A stretch of DNA of 64,000 bases. Origin: Bacteroidota bacterium (GTDB lineage Bacteria > Bacteroidota > Bacteroidia > Bacteroidales > VadinHA17). How positions within the stretch are numbered: the stretch's first letter is position 1; each line of letters opens with the position of its first letter. The notes under the pieces are model-generated. The model worked only from the letters and a program-made list of their open reading frames with translations, was not told the DNA's origin and made no database searches. This document shows positions 18,056 through 26,060 of the stretch, piece after piece. The position numbers and the translations under genes were made by a program. The DNA lies in contig JADKBL010000005.1 in NCBI GenBank assembly GCA_016718875.1, forward strand, positions 105,722 to 169,721, given 5' to 3'.

Positions 18056-18631
18056 CTAGTTCCTGACACAGCGAACCGAATACTTATCGGTTTTATCAGT
18101 TCCCTGAATATCGTCAACATCCTCAAGCCTGGAGATATCCGTAACTACCATATTATCAATTATAAGGTAGCTAAAGTACTCAGCACTTTTCTTATCATAT
18201 TCAGTGGCTGTCCAGTAATATCCGCTTTCATCAATTTCAGAAAATGTTCCCTCCTGATCCTGGAAACCGCCCAGTTGTATTGTAAAAGAAACAGTGTCCT
18301 TTGATTCCTTTCTCCATGATTCATGATGCTGAAAATGGTCTGAGAGATTTCTGAATTCTGCACCAGTCGGAAGATGCCATCCGTCAGGACATACTTTTTT
18401 TGCAGTTTCCCAGTCATATAACAAGCCATAATCTTCTGCATTTCCGGGATTATTATCATAATATACCGCACCCTGTTTTGGTTTGTACTTCAGGTTTTCA
18501 GCTATCCAGGTAATACCGTTCAGATTTATTATTCAGTATACATTCCCATCTCTTTTATCAGTGAATTTATCCTGACTCTGCAGTGTTAAGACAATTAAAA
18601 CAAATGCAGCAGAAAGTAAAAACTTTTTCAT
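18056..18631 (-). pseudogene. FISUMP-domain protein with in-frame TGA
   Basis: Reading from an ATG at 18631 there is a signal peptide and the start of a Fibrobacter succinogenes major paralogous domain (DKRDGNVY). An in-frame TGA at 18533-18535 follows. The same frame continues without shift into the typical domain body: ITWIAENLKYKP, KVCPDGWHLPTGAEF, YYWTATEYD and the terminal SVRCVRN. The second part contains a start at 18424, but this would lack the signal and the domain front. A single C-to-T change (CGA to TGA) would explain the stop. The domain is found in exported proteins of unknown role. Confidence 0.75.
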
Positions 18632-18736
18632 TCTAATCTGTTTTTGTACTTCATTAACCTGATAATATACTACAAAAAGTATTCCATTATCATAATTAGA
18701 AAAGGGTATCTGTTCAACTCTGATAAACAGTCTCAA

Positions 18737-19354
18737 TCAGAAAACCAGGTATTGATTTTTCGGTGTCATGCAAAATTCGCAATCATCAGTCAGGGTTGCC
18801 TCATCGTATGTATTACCGCAAACAGGACAAACAAACCATTTGGCAGGTACTGTAATTTCGGAACCTGATTTAACTATCTCCAGAGCTTTTTCATAAAATG
18901 CTTTGTGTTTTTTCTCTGTATCAATAGCATAGGTAAATGATTCGATTGCATCTGTATTTGCCTCTTCCTCTGCTGTTTTTATAAAGCCAGGATACATCAC
19001 GTCAACCTCATAAGATTCACCTTTGATGCCATCAGCCAGGTTTTCAGCTGTAGACAGGACTTCAAATTTATCAATTTCAGCCTCTCCTGTTTTAACACCC
19101 ATGCCTTCCAGAACTTTTTTGTGGTTGGCGGCATGTATAGCTTCAGATTTTGAAGTTGCCCTGAACATAACTGCGATTGTATCAAAACCTTCAGCTAAAG
19201 CTTTTTCTGCAAAGGCTGCGTATTTGGCACTTGCATTTGATTCGCCTTTATATGCAGCTTTGAGATTTTCAACTGTCTTTGAAGGGCCTGATGAACAGCT
19301 CAGCAATAAAGCGGGAACAATTAAATAGATTAATAATCTGGCAACTGTTTTCAT
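18737..19354 (-). CDS. rubrerythrin, predicted lipoprotein
   Basis: A 205-residue protein with a lipoprotein signal (lipobox LLLSC, Cys20) and a ferritin-like diiron domain (KGESNASAKYAAF, FRATSKSEAIHAANH, EEEANTDAIESFTYAIDTEKKHKAFYE). A C-terminal rubredoxin-like centre has CPVCGNTY and CEFC. Rubrerythrins reduce peroxide in anaerobes and are normally cytoplasmic. The lipobox implies an envelope location, where the electron source would be different. Monocistronic. Confidence 0.9.
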   Translation of the reverse strand: MKTVARLLIYLIVPALLLSCSSGPSKTVENLKAAYKGESNASAKYAAFAEKALAEGFDTIAVMFRATSKSEAIHAANHKKVLEGMGVKTGEAEIDKFEVLSTAENLADGIKGESYEVDVMYPGFIKTAEEEANTDAIESFTYAIDTEKKHKAFYEKALEIVKSGSEITVPAKWFVCPVCGNTYDEATLTDDCEFCMTPKNQYLVF

Positions 19355-19508
19355 TTTTTTCAGGATTAAGGTTAACGATCAAAAAACTCATCAAATATAT
19401 TTATTTCCTGTGAACAAGACATTTCATATATCATGAATATTACCCGATCTTTATCAGTGAAACATCTCCATGGTTTATTTCATTGCAGACATATGGCATT
19501 TATCAATG
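19355..19508. other. intergenic region, no gene seen
   Basis: The AT-rich gap between the divergent rubrerythrin and deaminase genes. No RNA gene was recognised; the right end holds the deaminase promoter. Confidence 0.6.
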
Positions 19509-19539
19509 TTTATACAGAAGTGGAAAATAGTTATCTTTG
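19509..19539 (+). promoter_or_regulatory. Bacteroidota-type promoter of the deaminase-protease pair
   Basis: A -33-like TTTA (19509-19512) is followed after exactly 19 bases by the -7 box TATCTTTG (19532-19539), matching TTTG-N19-TAnnTTTG with one mismatch. It lies 32 bases upstream of the ATG. Confidence 0.7.
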
Positions 19540-19570
19540 TTCACTTTTTTAAACCATATTCTCTGGAAAA

Positions 19571-20041
19571 ATGGCAGACAGGAATAATTTGAGACCATAT
19601 GGTGATAAGCAGATCGCATTTGATAAACGCTATCTGGAAATGGCTTTAATCTGGGCTCAAAATTCCTATTGTAAAAGAAGACAGGTAGGCGCTCTGATCG
19701 TAAGAGAGAAAATGATAATTTCTGATGGCTATAATGGAACACCTGCCGGATTCGAAAATGTATGCGAGGATGAAAATAATGTTACAAAACCATATGTTCT
19801 CCATGCTGAGGCTAATGCCATAACCAAAGTCGCGAAATCAAACAACTCCAGTGAAGGTTCAACACTTTATGTCACAACTTCTCCATGTATGGAATGCGCA
19901 AAACTGATTATCCAGTCAGGCATAAAAAGAGTTGTTTACTGTAACCGTTATCACAAAACTGACGGGCTTGACCTTCTCAAACGTGCGGGAATAGAACTCG
20001 TTTTTATTGATCCAGAAAAAAATTCCTATGAAATACAATAA
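19571..20041 (+). CDS. dCMP / cytidine deaminase family protein
   Basis: A 156-residue zinc deaminase of the ComEB/dCMP deaminase type. Zinc ligands and the catalytic Glu appear as HAEANAI and TSPCMECAKLI. A typical N-terminal segment (YLEMALIWAQNSYCKRRQVGALIV) precedes them. It converts dCMP to dUMP in thymidylate supply. It overlaps the start of the S41 protease by 14 bases, a pairing seen in other Bacteroidota. Confidence 0.9.
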   Translation: MADRNNLRPYGDKQIAFDKRYLEMALIWAQNSYCKRRQVGALIVREKMIISDGYNGTPAGFENVCEDENNVTKPYVLHAEANAITKVAKSNNSSEGSTLYVTTSPCMECAKLIIQSGIKRVVYCNRYHKTDGLDLLKRAGIELVFIDPEKNSYEIQ

Positions 20042-21626
20042 CTCAAAAATAAGCATATACCTTCCGATTCTTCTTGCTATCGCTATTGCTGCAGGAATTT
20101 TTATAGGCAGGATGCTTCCTTCCGATACGGATATTCAGTATCACTCCACAATAAAATCAAGGAATGACAAATTAAGCAATATCCTGAATATAATTGAAGC
20201 AAACTACGTTGATACTGTAAACAGGGGTGAACTGGCAGAAAGTGCAATTCCGGCCATTCTGAGAAAACTCGATCCTCACTCAATCTACATTCCGGCCAAA
20301 GACCTTGCAAGAGCAAATGAACCGCTGAAAGGTAATTTTGAAGGAATCGGCATTTCGTTTAACATGCTTACTGATACTATTCTTGTGATAAGTACCATAC
20401 CGGGAGGACCTTCAGAAAAACTCGGTCTCCTTCCCGGAGACAAGATTATTTATGTCAATGATTCACTCGTTGCAGGAAGGAAGATTGCCGATGAAGATGT
20501 TATGAAGATGCTCAAAGGCCCCAAGGGAACTAATGTAAAGGTAAAGATACTCCGAACCGGTTACAGAGAGCTTATTCCTTTTGAAATTACCCGTGATAAG
20601 ATTCCCATTTACAGCGTGGACGTTGATTATATGGTGAACGATTTTACAGGATATATCAGGATCAATTCATTTGCAGTTACCACTTATGAAGAGTTCCTGA
20701 CCGGACTTATGGAGCTGAAGAGCAAGGGCATGAAGAAACTCATTCTTGATCTGAGGGGCAACTCGGGAGGAGTTATGGAGGCAGCCATCAGAATTGCAAA
20801 TGAGTTTCTTAAAGAGGATCAGCTTATTGTCTATACTCTAGGAAGAACGCAGCCGCGATCAGAAGCGAGAGCTACTGGCAAAGGATTATTTCAGGAAGGC
20901 GACCTGGTAATACTCATTGATGAGTTCAGTGCCTCAGCAAGTGAGATTCTTGCCGGTGCTATACAGGATAATGACAGGGGCACAATAATCGGCAGACGTT
21001 CATTCGGAAAAGGCCTTGTCCAGGAACCTGTGACTCTGCCTGACGGATCAGGTATGCGTCTGACGATTGCACGTTATTATACTCCTACCGGCAGATCAAT
21101 ACAAAAGCCATATAAAGATGGCTTTGACAAATACTATGATGACCTGAACGATAGGATGGCTCATGGAGAGTTCGAAGTCTCGGACAGTATTCATTTTTCA
21201 GACTCCCTTAAATTCACTACCCCAGGTGGAAAAATTGTTTATGGCGGAGGGGGAATAATGCCTGACAGATTTGTTCCTGTGGATACAACAATGATATCTC
21301 CTTATCTTGCAAAAGTACGTGCTCTTATCTACAGATTTGCCCTTAAATATACAGAGACAAACAGGGAGCAGTTAAAAAAGTATACTGAAGCAGATGAGAT
21401 GGAGAAATACCTTAACAAACAGGCACTCCTCGATCAGTTTGTAGCTTTTGCAGAAAGCAATAACGTTAAGAAAGATCCTGCTGGATTAAAGACATCAGGA
21501 AAGATTATCCACACTCAGCTAAAGGCATATATTGCCCGTAATATTCTGGACAATAAAGGATTCTACCCAATTTGGGAGGAGATTGATACTACTCTTAAAT
21601 ACGCGATAGATTATCTGGAAAAATAA
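20028..21626 (+). CDS. S41-family carboxy-terminal processing protease
   Basis: A 532-residue protein from the ATG at 20028. It has an N-terminal membrane anchor (YLPILLAIAIAAGIFIG), a PDZ domain (FEGIGISFNM, GLLPGDKIIYVND) and an S41 peptidase core. The core contains LDLRGNSGG, the catalytic serine in DEFSASASEILAGA and the lysine in GRRSFGKGLVQ. It cleaves exported proteins from the C-terminal side in the periplasm. The annotated frame could begin slightly upstream at 20007, but 20028 gives the natural anchor. Confidence 0.92.
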   Translation: MKYNNSKISIYLPILLAIAIAAGIFIGRMLPSDTDIQYHSTIKSRNDKLSNILNIIEANYVDTVNRGELAESAIPAILRKLDPHSIYIPAKDLARANEPLKGNFEGIGISFNMLTDTILVISTIPGGPSEKLGLLPGDKIIYVNDSLVAGRKIADEDVMKMLKGPKGTNVKVKILRTGYRELIPFEITRDKIPIYSVDVDYMVNDFTGYIRINSFAVTTYEEFLTGLMELKSKGMKKLILDLRGNSGGVMEAAIRIANEFLKEDQLIVYTLGRTQPRSEARATGKGLFQEGDLVILIDEFSASASEILAGAIQDNDRGTIIGRRSFGKGLVQEPVTLPDGSGMRLTIARYYTPTGRSIQKPYKDGFDKYYDDLNDRMAHGEFEVSDSIHFSDSLKFTTPGGKIVYGGGGIMPDRFVPVDTTMISPYLAKVRALIYRFALKYTETNREQLKKYTEADEMEKYLNKQALLDQFVAFAESNNVKKDPAGLKTSGKIIHTQLKAYIARNILDNKGFYPIWEEIDTTLKYAIDYLEK

Positions 21627-21644
21627 GACATGGGAAAACAGAAT

Positions 21645-22439
21645 TCAAATGCTTAAAGAGTCTGCAAATTCTGTTAAATATTTCACAGAAAGATCTTCTT
21701 CCTCAATAAATCCCATATGCCCGGAGTTACTTAGAATCACAACTCTGGAGTTGGCCGGCAAACTTACATTTTTCTGTATTGCCACAAAATTAATATGGCT
21801 GTCCATTGTACCCAGGATCCATAAAAAAGGAATTTTACCTTCCTCGATCAGATGCACCCCTGAATGTCTGGCCATCATTCCTTTCAGATCAGCAATAATT
21901 GTTTTCTCGTCAATAGAGGACGCAATTCTTACAGATCTCTCAACAGATTCTTTAAACTCCTCAATATTTTTTTCAGCGTAAAGGCCCCGTATAAAATCCG
22001 GAATCATATCATTTTTTCTGCCTGCTTCAATTAAGCTGATATTCTTTTCCCTTTTTTCTTTTACTTCCGGCGGATCAGCAAACGGATGAGAGTGAATTAA
22101 AGAATATCCTGAAAGATATCCGGGATATAACTGAAGAAAGGCAAGTGTAGCATATCCCCCCATTGAATGCCCTGCAAGAAAAGCTTTCTTTATTTTCAGA
22201 TAGTCCAGCACTTCTTTAATAGCCAGAGCAAAAATCTCCATTGTGTTTGTTTCGCAAGTGCAATCTGAGTATCCGTGACCAGGCAGGTCAATTGTGACCA
22301 CTCTGTATTTTTGGGCAACATTTTTGGCAAAGTGTTCCCACACATCCATTGTTTCGAGGTATCCGTGAATCAGAACAATAACACTCCCGCTGCCATTATC
22401 GGAATAATGAATATTTCCATCTCTGAATGAAATCTTCAT
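21645..22439 (-). CDS. alpha/beta hydrolase
   Basis: A 264-residue alpha/beta hydrolase from the ATG at 22439. The oxyanion segment is LIHGYLETMDVW, the nucleophile elbow is AGHSMGGYA, the acid is probably in LGTMDSHI and the histidine lies in LSNSGHMGF. The substrate is unknown. The frame stays open another 30 codons upstream, but that part looks non-coding. It is convergent with the protease gene. Confidence 0.88.
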   Translation of the reverse strand: MKISFRDGNIHYSDNGSGSVIVLIHGYLETMDVWEHFAKNVAQKYRVVTIDLPGHGYSDCTCETNTMEIFALAIKEVLDYLKIKKAFLAGHSMGGYATLAFLQLYPGYLSGYSLIHSHPFADPPEVKEKREKNISLIEAGRKNDMIPDFIRGLYAEKNIEEFKESVERSVRIASSIDEKTIIADLKGMMARHSGVHLIEEGKIPFLWILGTMDSHINFVAIQKNVSLPANSRVVILSNSGHMGFIEEEDLSVKYLTEFADSLSI

Positions 22440-22562
22440 ACCTATTATTTTATTAGTTTTGTAAAGGTAGCTAATTAAATTTTTCAGGAATCTCAGCTGT
22501 TTAAAGTGGCGAAGGATGATAATTAGCACTTCATTTTATTAACTTTCTAAGGAGATTAAAAT

Positions 22563-22570
22563 TAGTTTTG
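22563..22570 (+). promoter_or_regulatory. possible -7 box for sdhCAB
   Basis: TAGTTTTG matches TAnnTTTG, 43 bases upstream of the sdhC ATG. No convincing -33 box is present at 19 bases. Confidence 0.4.
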
Positions 22571-22613
22571 TTTTTTAGGATGTCCTTCAGAAACACTAAA
22601 TATTTCAATATTA

Positions 22614-23258
22614 ATGAGTAAAGTTTTGTTTGCCTCAATTTCGAAAAAATTTGTCATGGCTTTGGCGGGCCTTTTCCTGCTGACATTCCTCCCGGTACAT
22701 CTTATTATAAACTTTATGCTACTTAAGAGTGACCCGGCACCTTTCAATGCAGCTGCGCATTTCATGGCTACGTTCCCTCTGGTAAAGATCTTTGAGATTG
22801 TACTTATGGCAGCCATACTGATCCATGTTACTTACGGTATCTTTCTTCAGATATCGAACTGGCTTGCCAGACCTGTAGGTTATGTTAGCGGTAGTAAGGC
22901 GGAAACTTCATTCTTTTCTAAGTTCATGATCTGGACAGGAGCTACCGTCCTTACATTTCTTGTGCTTCACTTTTTCAACTTCTATTTTATTAAGCTGGGA
23001 TTAGTTGAAGGTGATCCGGAGAATTTTTATTCAGTAGCTCACGATCTGTTCAGGATTCCTGCATATAATTACATATATCTGGCTTGCTTTGTCATGCTGG
23101 GATTTCACCTTTATCATGCTTTTTCATCAGCTTTTCAGACTCTCGGACTAAATCACAGGATCTGGACACCGATAGTGAAAAAAATTGCGCTTTTCTATGC
23201 AATCCTCATTCCTGCAGGTTTTGCTTCCATTTCAATAACATTATGGCTTTTCAGTTAG
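22614..23258 (+). CDS. sdhC: succinate dehydrogenase / fumarate reductase cytochrome b subunit
   Basis: A 214-residue, five-helix membrane subunit of the B-type (diheme) complex II. Histidines suited to bind two haem b groups are at FLPVHLIINF, AILIHVTYG, VLHFFNFYF and GFHLYHAF. It anchors the flavoprotein and iron-sulfur subunits and exchanges electrons with quinone. In anaerobic Bacteroidota the enzyme mainly reduces fumarate. It is the first gene of the operon, 22 bases before sdhA. Confidence 0.93.
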   Translation: MSKVLFASISKKFVMALAGLFLLTFLPVHLIINFMLLKSDPAPFNAAAHFMATFPLVKIFEIVLMAAILIHVTYGIFLQISNWLARPVGYVSGSKAETSFFSKFMIWTGATVLTFLVLHFFNFYFIKLGLVEGDPENFYSVAHDLFRIPAYNYIYLACFVMLGFHLYHAFSSAFQTLGLNHRIWTPIVKKIALFYAILIPAGFASISITLWLFS

Positions 23259-23280
23259 TTCAGAAGAAAATAATCATACC

Positions 23281-25200
23281 ATGGGAAAACTTGACGCAAA
23301 AATACCTGCCGGACCTCTTGCCCAGAAATGGACAAATTATAAGGCCACTACCAAACTTGTGAATCCGGCAAATAAAAAGAAGCTTGAAATCATTGTAATA
23401 GGAACAGGATTGTCCGGAGCTGGTGCCTCATCTGCTCTCGGGGAGCTTGGCTATAGTGTAAAAACATTTTGCTACCAGGATTCTCCACGAAGGGCACACT
23501 CAGTTGCAGCCCAGGGCGGAATAAATGCTGCAAAAAATTATCAGAGTGATAATGACAGCGTTTATCGACTGTTTTATGATATGATAAAAGGCGGTGACTT
23601 CAGGGCACGTGAAGCAAATGTATACCGTGCAGCCGAAGTAAGTAACCAGGTAATTGATCATTATACTGCACTTGGTGTACCTTTTGCCCGTGATTATGGC
23701 GGGACGCTCAATACCCGTTCATTCGGTGGCGTTCAGGTCTCGAGGACCTTTTATTCAAGCGGGCAGACAGGTCAGCAATGCCTTCTGGGAACATACTCCT
23801 CTCTTAACAGGCAGATAAAAAGCGGAAATGTAAAAATGTTTCCCCGAAGGGAAATGCTTGATCTTGTTCTGATTGAAGGAAAAGCACGGGGCATAATTAC
23901 ACGTAACCTGGTAAGCGGAGAGATTGAAAGACATTCAGCTCACGCAGTGGTTCTGGCTACAGGCGGCTACGGAACAATCTATTTCCTTTCAACCCTGGCA
24001 GTTAACTCAAATGCATCGGCAGCCTGGAAAGCTCATAAAAAAGGAGCCTTCTTTGCGAATCCGAGCTTTGTACAGATTCATCCGACCAGCATTCCCCAGC
24101 TGAATGAATTCCAGTCAAAACTTACACTTATGTCGGAATCTCTTAGGAATGACGGTCGTATCTGGGTTCCTAAAACAAAAGGAGACAAACGTCATGCAAA
24201 CGATATCCCTGAAGAAGAAAGAGATTATTATCTTGAAAGAAGGTATCCCACTTTCGGAAACCTGGTTCCAAGAGATGTGGCCTCGAGGGCAGCAAAAGAG
24301 AGATGTGATGCTGGATATGGAATAGGAGAAACAGGACTTGCCGTAAACCTCGATTTCAGGGATGCGATTAAAAAACAGGGAAAAAAGGCAATCGAAAATA
24401 AATACGGAAACCTTTTTGAAATGTACAGAAACATCACAGGGATTGACTCGTATGTTGAACCTATGCGCATCTACCCTGCCGGTCATTATACAATGGGTGG
24501 TCTGTGGGTTGATTATGAACTGATGACAACTATCCCCGGCCTCTATTCTATAGGTGAATCAAACTTCTCTGATCATGGTGCTAACCGACTGGGAGCCAGC
24601 TCACTTATGCAGGCTTCAGGCGATGGATATTTTATACTTCCCAATACAATAAACAACTACCTCTCAGGAGAGATAAGTGTTCCAAAAATATCCACAGACA
24701 GACTTGAATTTGCAGAAGCAGAAAAAGCTTCCATTGAAAGGCTGAATAAGCTGATATCAATTAAGGGAAAGAAAAACGCAGGTTCATTTCATAAGAGGCT
24801 CGGTAAAATAATGTGGGACCATTGTGGAATGAGCAGGAATGAAGCAGGATTAAAAGAAGCTCTGAAACTTATTAATGAACTTAAGGAGGAATTCTGGAAA
24901 GAACTTAACGTGACAGGTTCTCTGAATGAAGTTAATCCTGAACTTGAAAAAGCAGGCAGAGTGGCTGATTATTTCGAACTTGCCGAACTTCTTGTCACAG
25001 ATGCCCTCAACAGAAAAGAATCCTGCGGTGCTCATTTCAGGGAGGAATATCAGACACCCGACGGTGAAGCCATGCGTAATGATGAAGAGTTTACATACGT
25101 CGCTGCGTGGGAATATGCAGGCGAAGGCAAACCACCTGTTCTTCACAAGGAAGAATTGAAATTTGAAGAGGTTGAAATGAAAGTAAGAAGTTATAAGTAA
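23281..25200 (+). CDS. sdhA: succinate dehydrogenase / fumarate reductase flavoprotein subunit
   Basis: A 639-residue flavoprotein with FAD motif IVIGTGLSGAGASSALGELG and the covalent-FAD histidine segment RRAHSVAAQGGINAA. Substrate-binding elements are HPTSIPQ and AGHYTMGGLWVDYE, and a C-terminal FAD segment reads NRLGASSLMQA. Length and order are those of the Bacteroidota class. It oxidises succinate or reduces fumarate on the cytoplasmic side. A 117-base gap with a palindromic GC-rich repeat separates it from sdhB, unusual within this operon. Confidence 0.95.
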   Translation: MGKLDAKIPAGPLAQKWTNYKATTKLVNPANKKKLEIIVIGTGLSGAGASSALGELGYSVKTFCYQDSPRRAHSVAAQGGINAAKNYQSDNDSVYRLFYDMIKGGDFRAREANVYRAAEVSNQVIDHYTALGVPFARDYGGTLNTRSFGGVQVSRTFYSSGQTGQQCLLGTYSSLNRQIKSGNVKMFPRREMLDLVLIEGKARGIITRNLVSGEIERHSAHAVVLATGGYGTIYFLSTLAVNSNASAAWKAHKKGAFFANPSFVQIHPTSIPQLNEFQSKLTLMSESLRNDGRIWVPKTKGDKRHANDIPEEERDYYLERRYPTFGNLVPRDVASRAAKERCDAGYGIGETGLAVNLDFRDAIKKQGKKAIENKYGNLFEMYRNITGIDSYVEPMRIYPAGHYTMGGLWVDYELMTTIPGLYSIGESNFSDHGANRLGASSLMQASGDGYFILPNTINNYLSGEISVPKISTDRLEFAEAEKASIERLNKLISIKGKKNAGSFHKRLGKIMWDHCGMSRNEAGLKEALKLINELKEEFWKELNVTGSLNEVNPELEKAGRVADYFELAELLVTDALNRKESCGAHFREEYQTPDGEAMRNDEEFTYVAAWEYAGEGKPPVLHKEELKFEEVEMKVRSYK

Positions 25201-25317
25201 AAGGCAAAGGGCGCAGGGAAAACAACAAAAAGGATTGAGACCATCTCAGGGGCTCCCCTCCCGGGAGGGGCGGGGGTGGGTTAAGCAAAATTCAAACAAG
25301 AAAAATAATACAAAGAT
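25201..25317. repeat. GC-rich palindromic element between sdhA and sdhB
   Basis: This contains a perfect 16-base palindrome CCCCTCCCGGGAGGGG (25255-25270) followed by CGGGGGTGGGTT, in an otherwise AT-rich neighbourhood. It resembles interspersed REP-like elements and can fold into a stable hairpin or a G-rich structure. It could attenuate or process the sdhCA-sdhB mRNA. Confidence 0.7.
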
Positions 25318-26052
25318 ATGAAGCTGACTCTTAAAATATGGCGGCAAAAAAATGCAAGTGCCAAAGGCAATTTTGAGACCTACCAGATGGATAATGTCTC
25401 TCCGGAAATGGCTTTTCTCGAAATGCTCGATTCGCTAAACAAGAGACTTGTTGAAGAGGACAAAGACCCTGTGGCATTTGACCATGACTGCCGTGAAGGT
25501 ATTTGCGGCTCATGCGGCATGTATATAAACGGTCATCCTCACGGACCTGTACCTGCAATTACTACATGCCATTTGTCAATGAGATTCTTCAAGGATGGTG
25601 AAACAGTCTGGATTGAACCCTGGCGGGCGAAACCTTTTCCGGTTATAAAAGATCTTATTGTTGACAGAACTGCTTTCGATAAAATACAGATTGCCTGTGG
25701 ATTTATTTCTGTAAATACCGGATCTGCTCCTGAAGCTAACAACATTCTTATTCCAAAGAAGATTTCAGATGAAGCATTCAATTCCGCTATTTGCATTGGT
25801 TGCGGAGCATGCGTGGCTGCCTGTAAGAATGCTTCAGCCATGCTATTTGTATCTGCAAAAATATCGCAGTATGCATTATTGCCACAGGGACGTGTTGAAG
25901 CAAAAGAGAGAGTAAGGGCAATGGTTGATAAGATGGATGAAGTTGGTTTTGGAAGCTGTTCCAATACCGGTGCATGCGAAGCCGAGTGTCCAAAACAAAT
26001 AAAAATAACTAATATTGCCAGGATGAACAGGGAGTTTTTCAAAGCTTTCTGA
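25318..26052 (+). CDS. sdhB: succinate dehydrogenase / fumarate reductase iron-sulfur subunit
   Basis: A 244-residue protein with an N-terminal [2Fe-2S] ferredoxin domain (CREGICGSCGMYINGHPHG and a later TTC). The C-terminal region has cluster ligands CIGCGACVAACKN and CSNTGACEAECPKQI for the [4Fe-4S] and [3Fe-4S] centres. It carries electrons between the flavin and the haem subunit. It ends 8 bases before the FAD oxidoreductase gene, which may be read through from the same transcript. Confidence 0.94.
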   Translation: MKLTLKIWRQKNASAKGNFETYQMDNVSPEMAFLEMLDSLNKRLVEEDKDPVAFDHDCREGICGSCGMYINGHPHGPVPAITTCHLSMRFFKDGETVWIEPWRAKPFPVIKDLIVDRTAFDKIQIACGFISVNTGSAPEANNILIPKKISDEAFNSAICIGCGACVAACKNASAMLFVSAKISQYALLPQGRVEAKERVRAMVDKMDEVGFGSCSNTGACEAECPKQIKITNIARMNREFFKAF

Positions 26053-26060
26053 TCCTGGCT

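Noticed and set aside
19355..19570. tRNA or small RNA gene in the deaminase gap
   Set aside because: No cloverleaf arms or T-loop sequence could be identified; only a promoter is supported.
20007..20027. Upstream start for the S41 protease
   Set aside because: It lies deeper inside the deaminase gene; the ATG at 20028 gives a natural membrane anchor.
23084..23362. 92-residue frame at the sdhC-sdhA junction
   Set aside because: Overlaps two certain genes in another frame.
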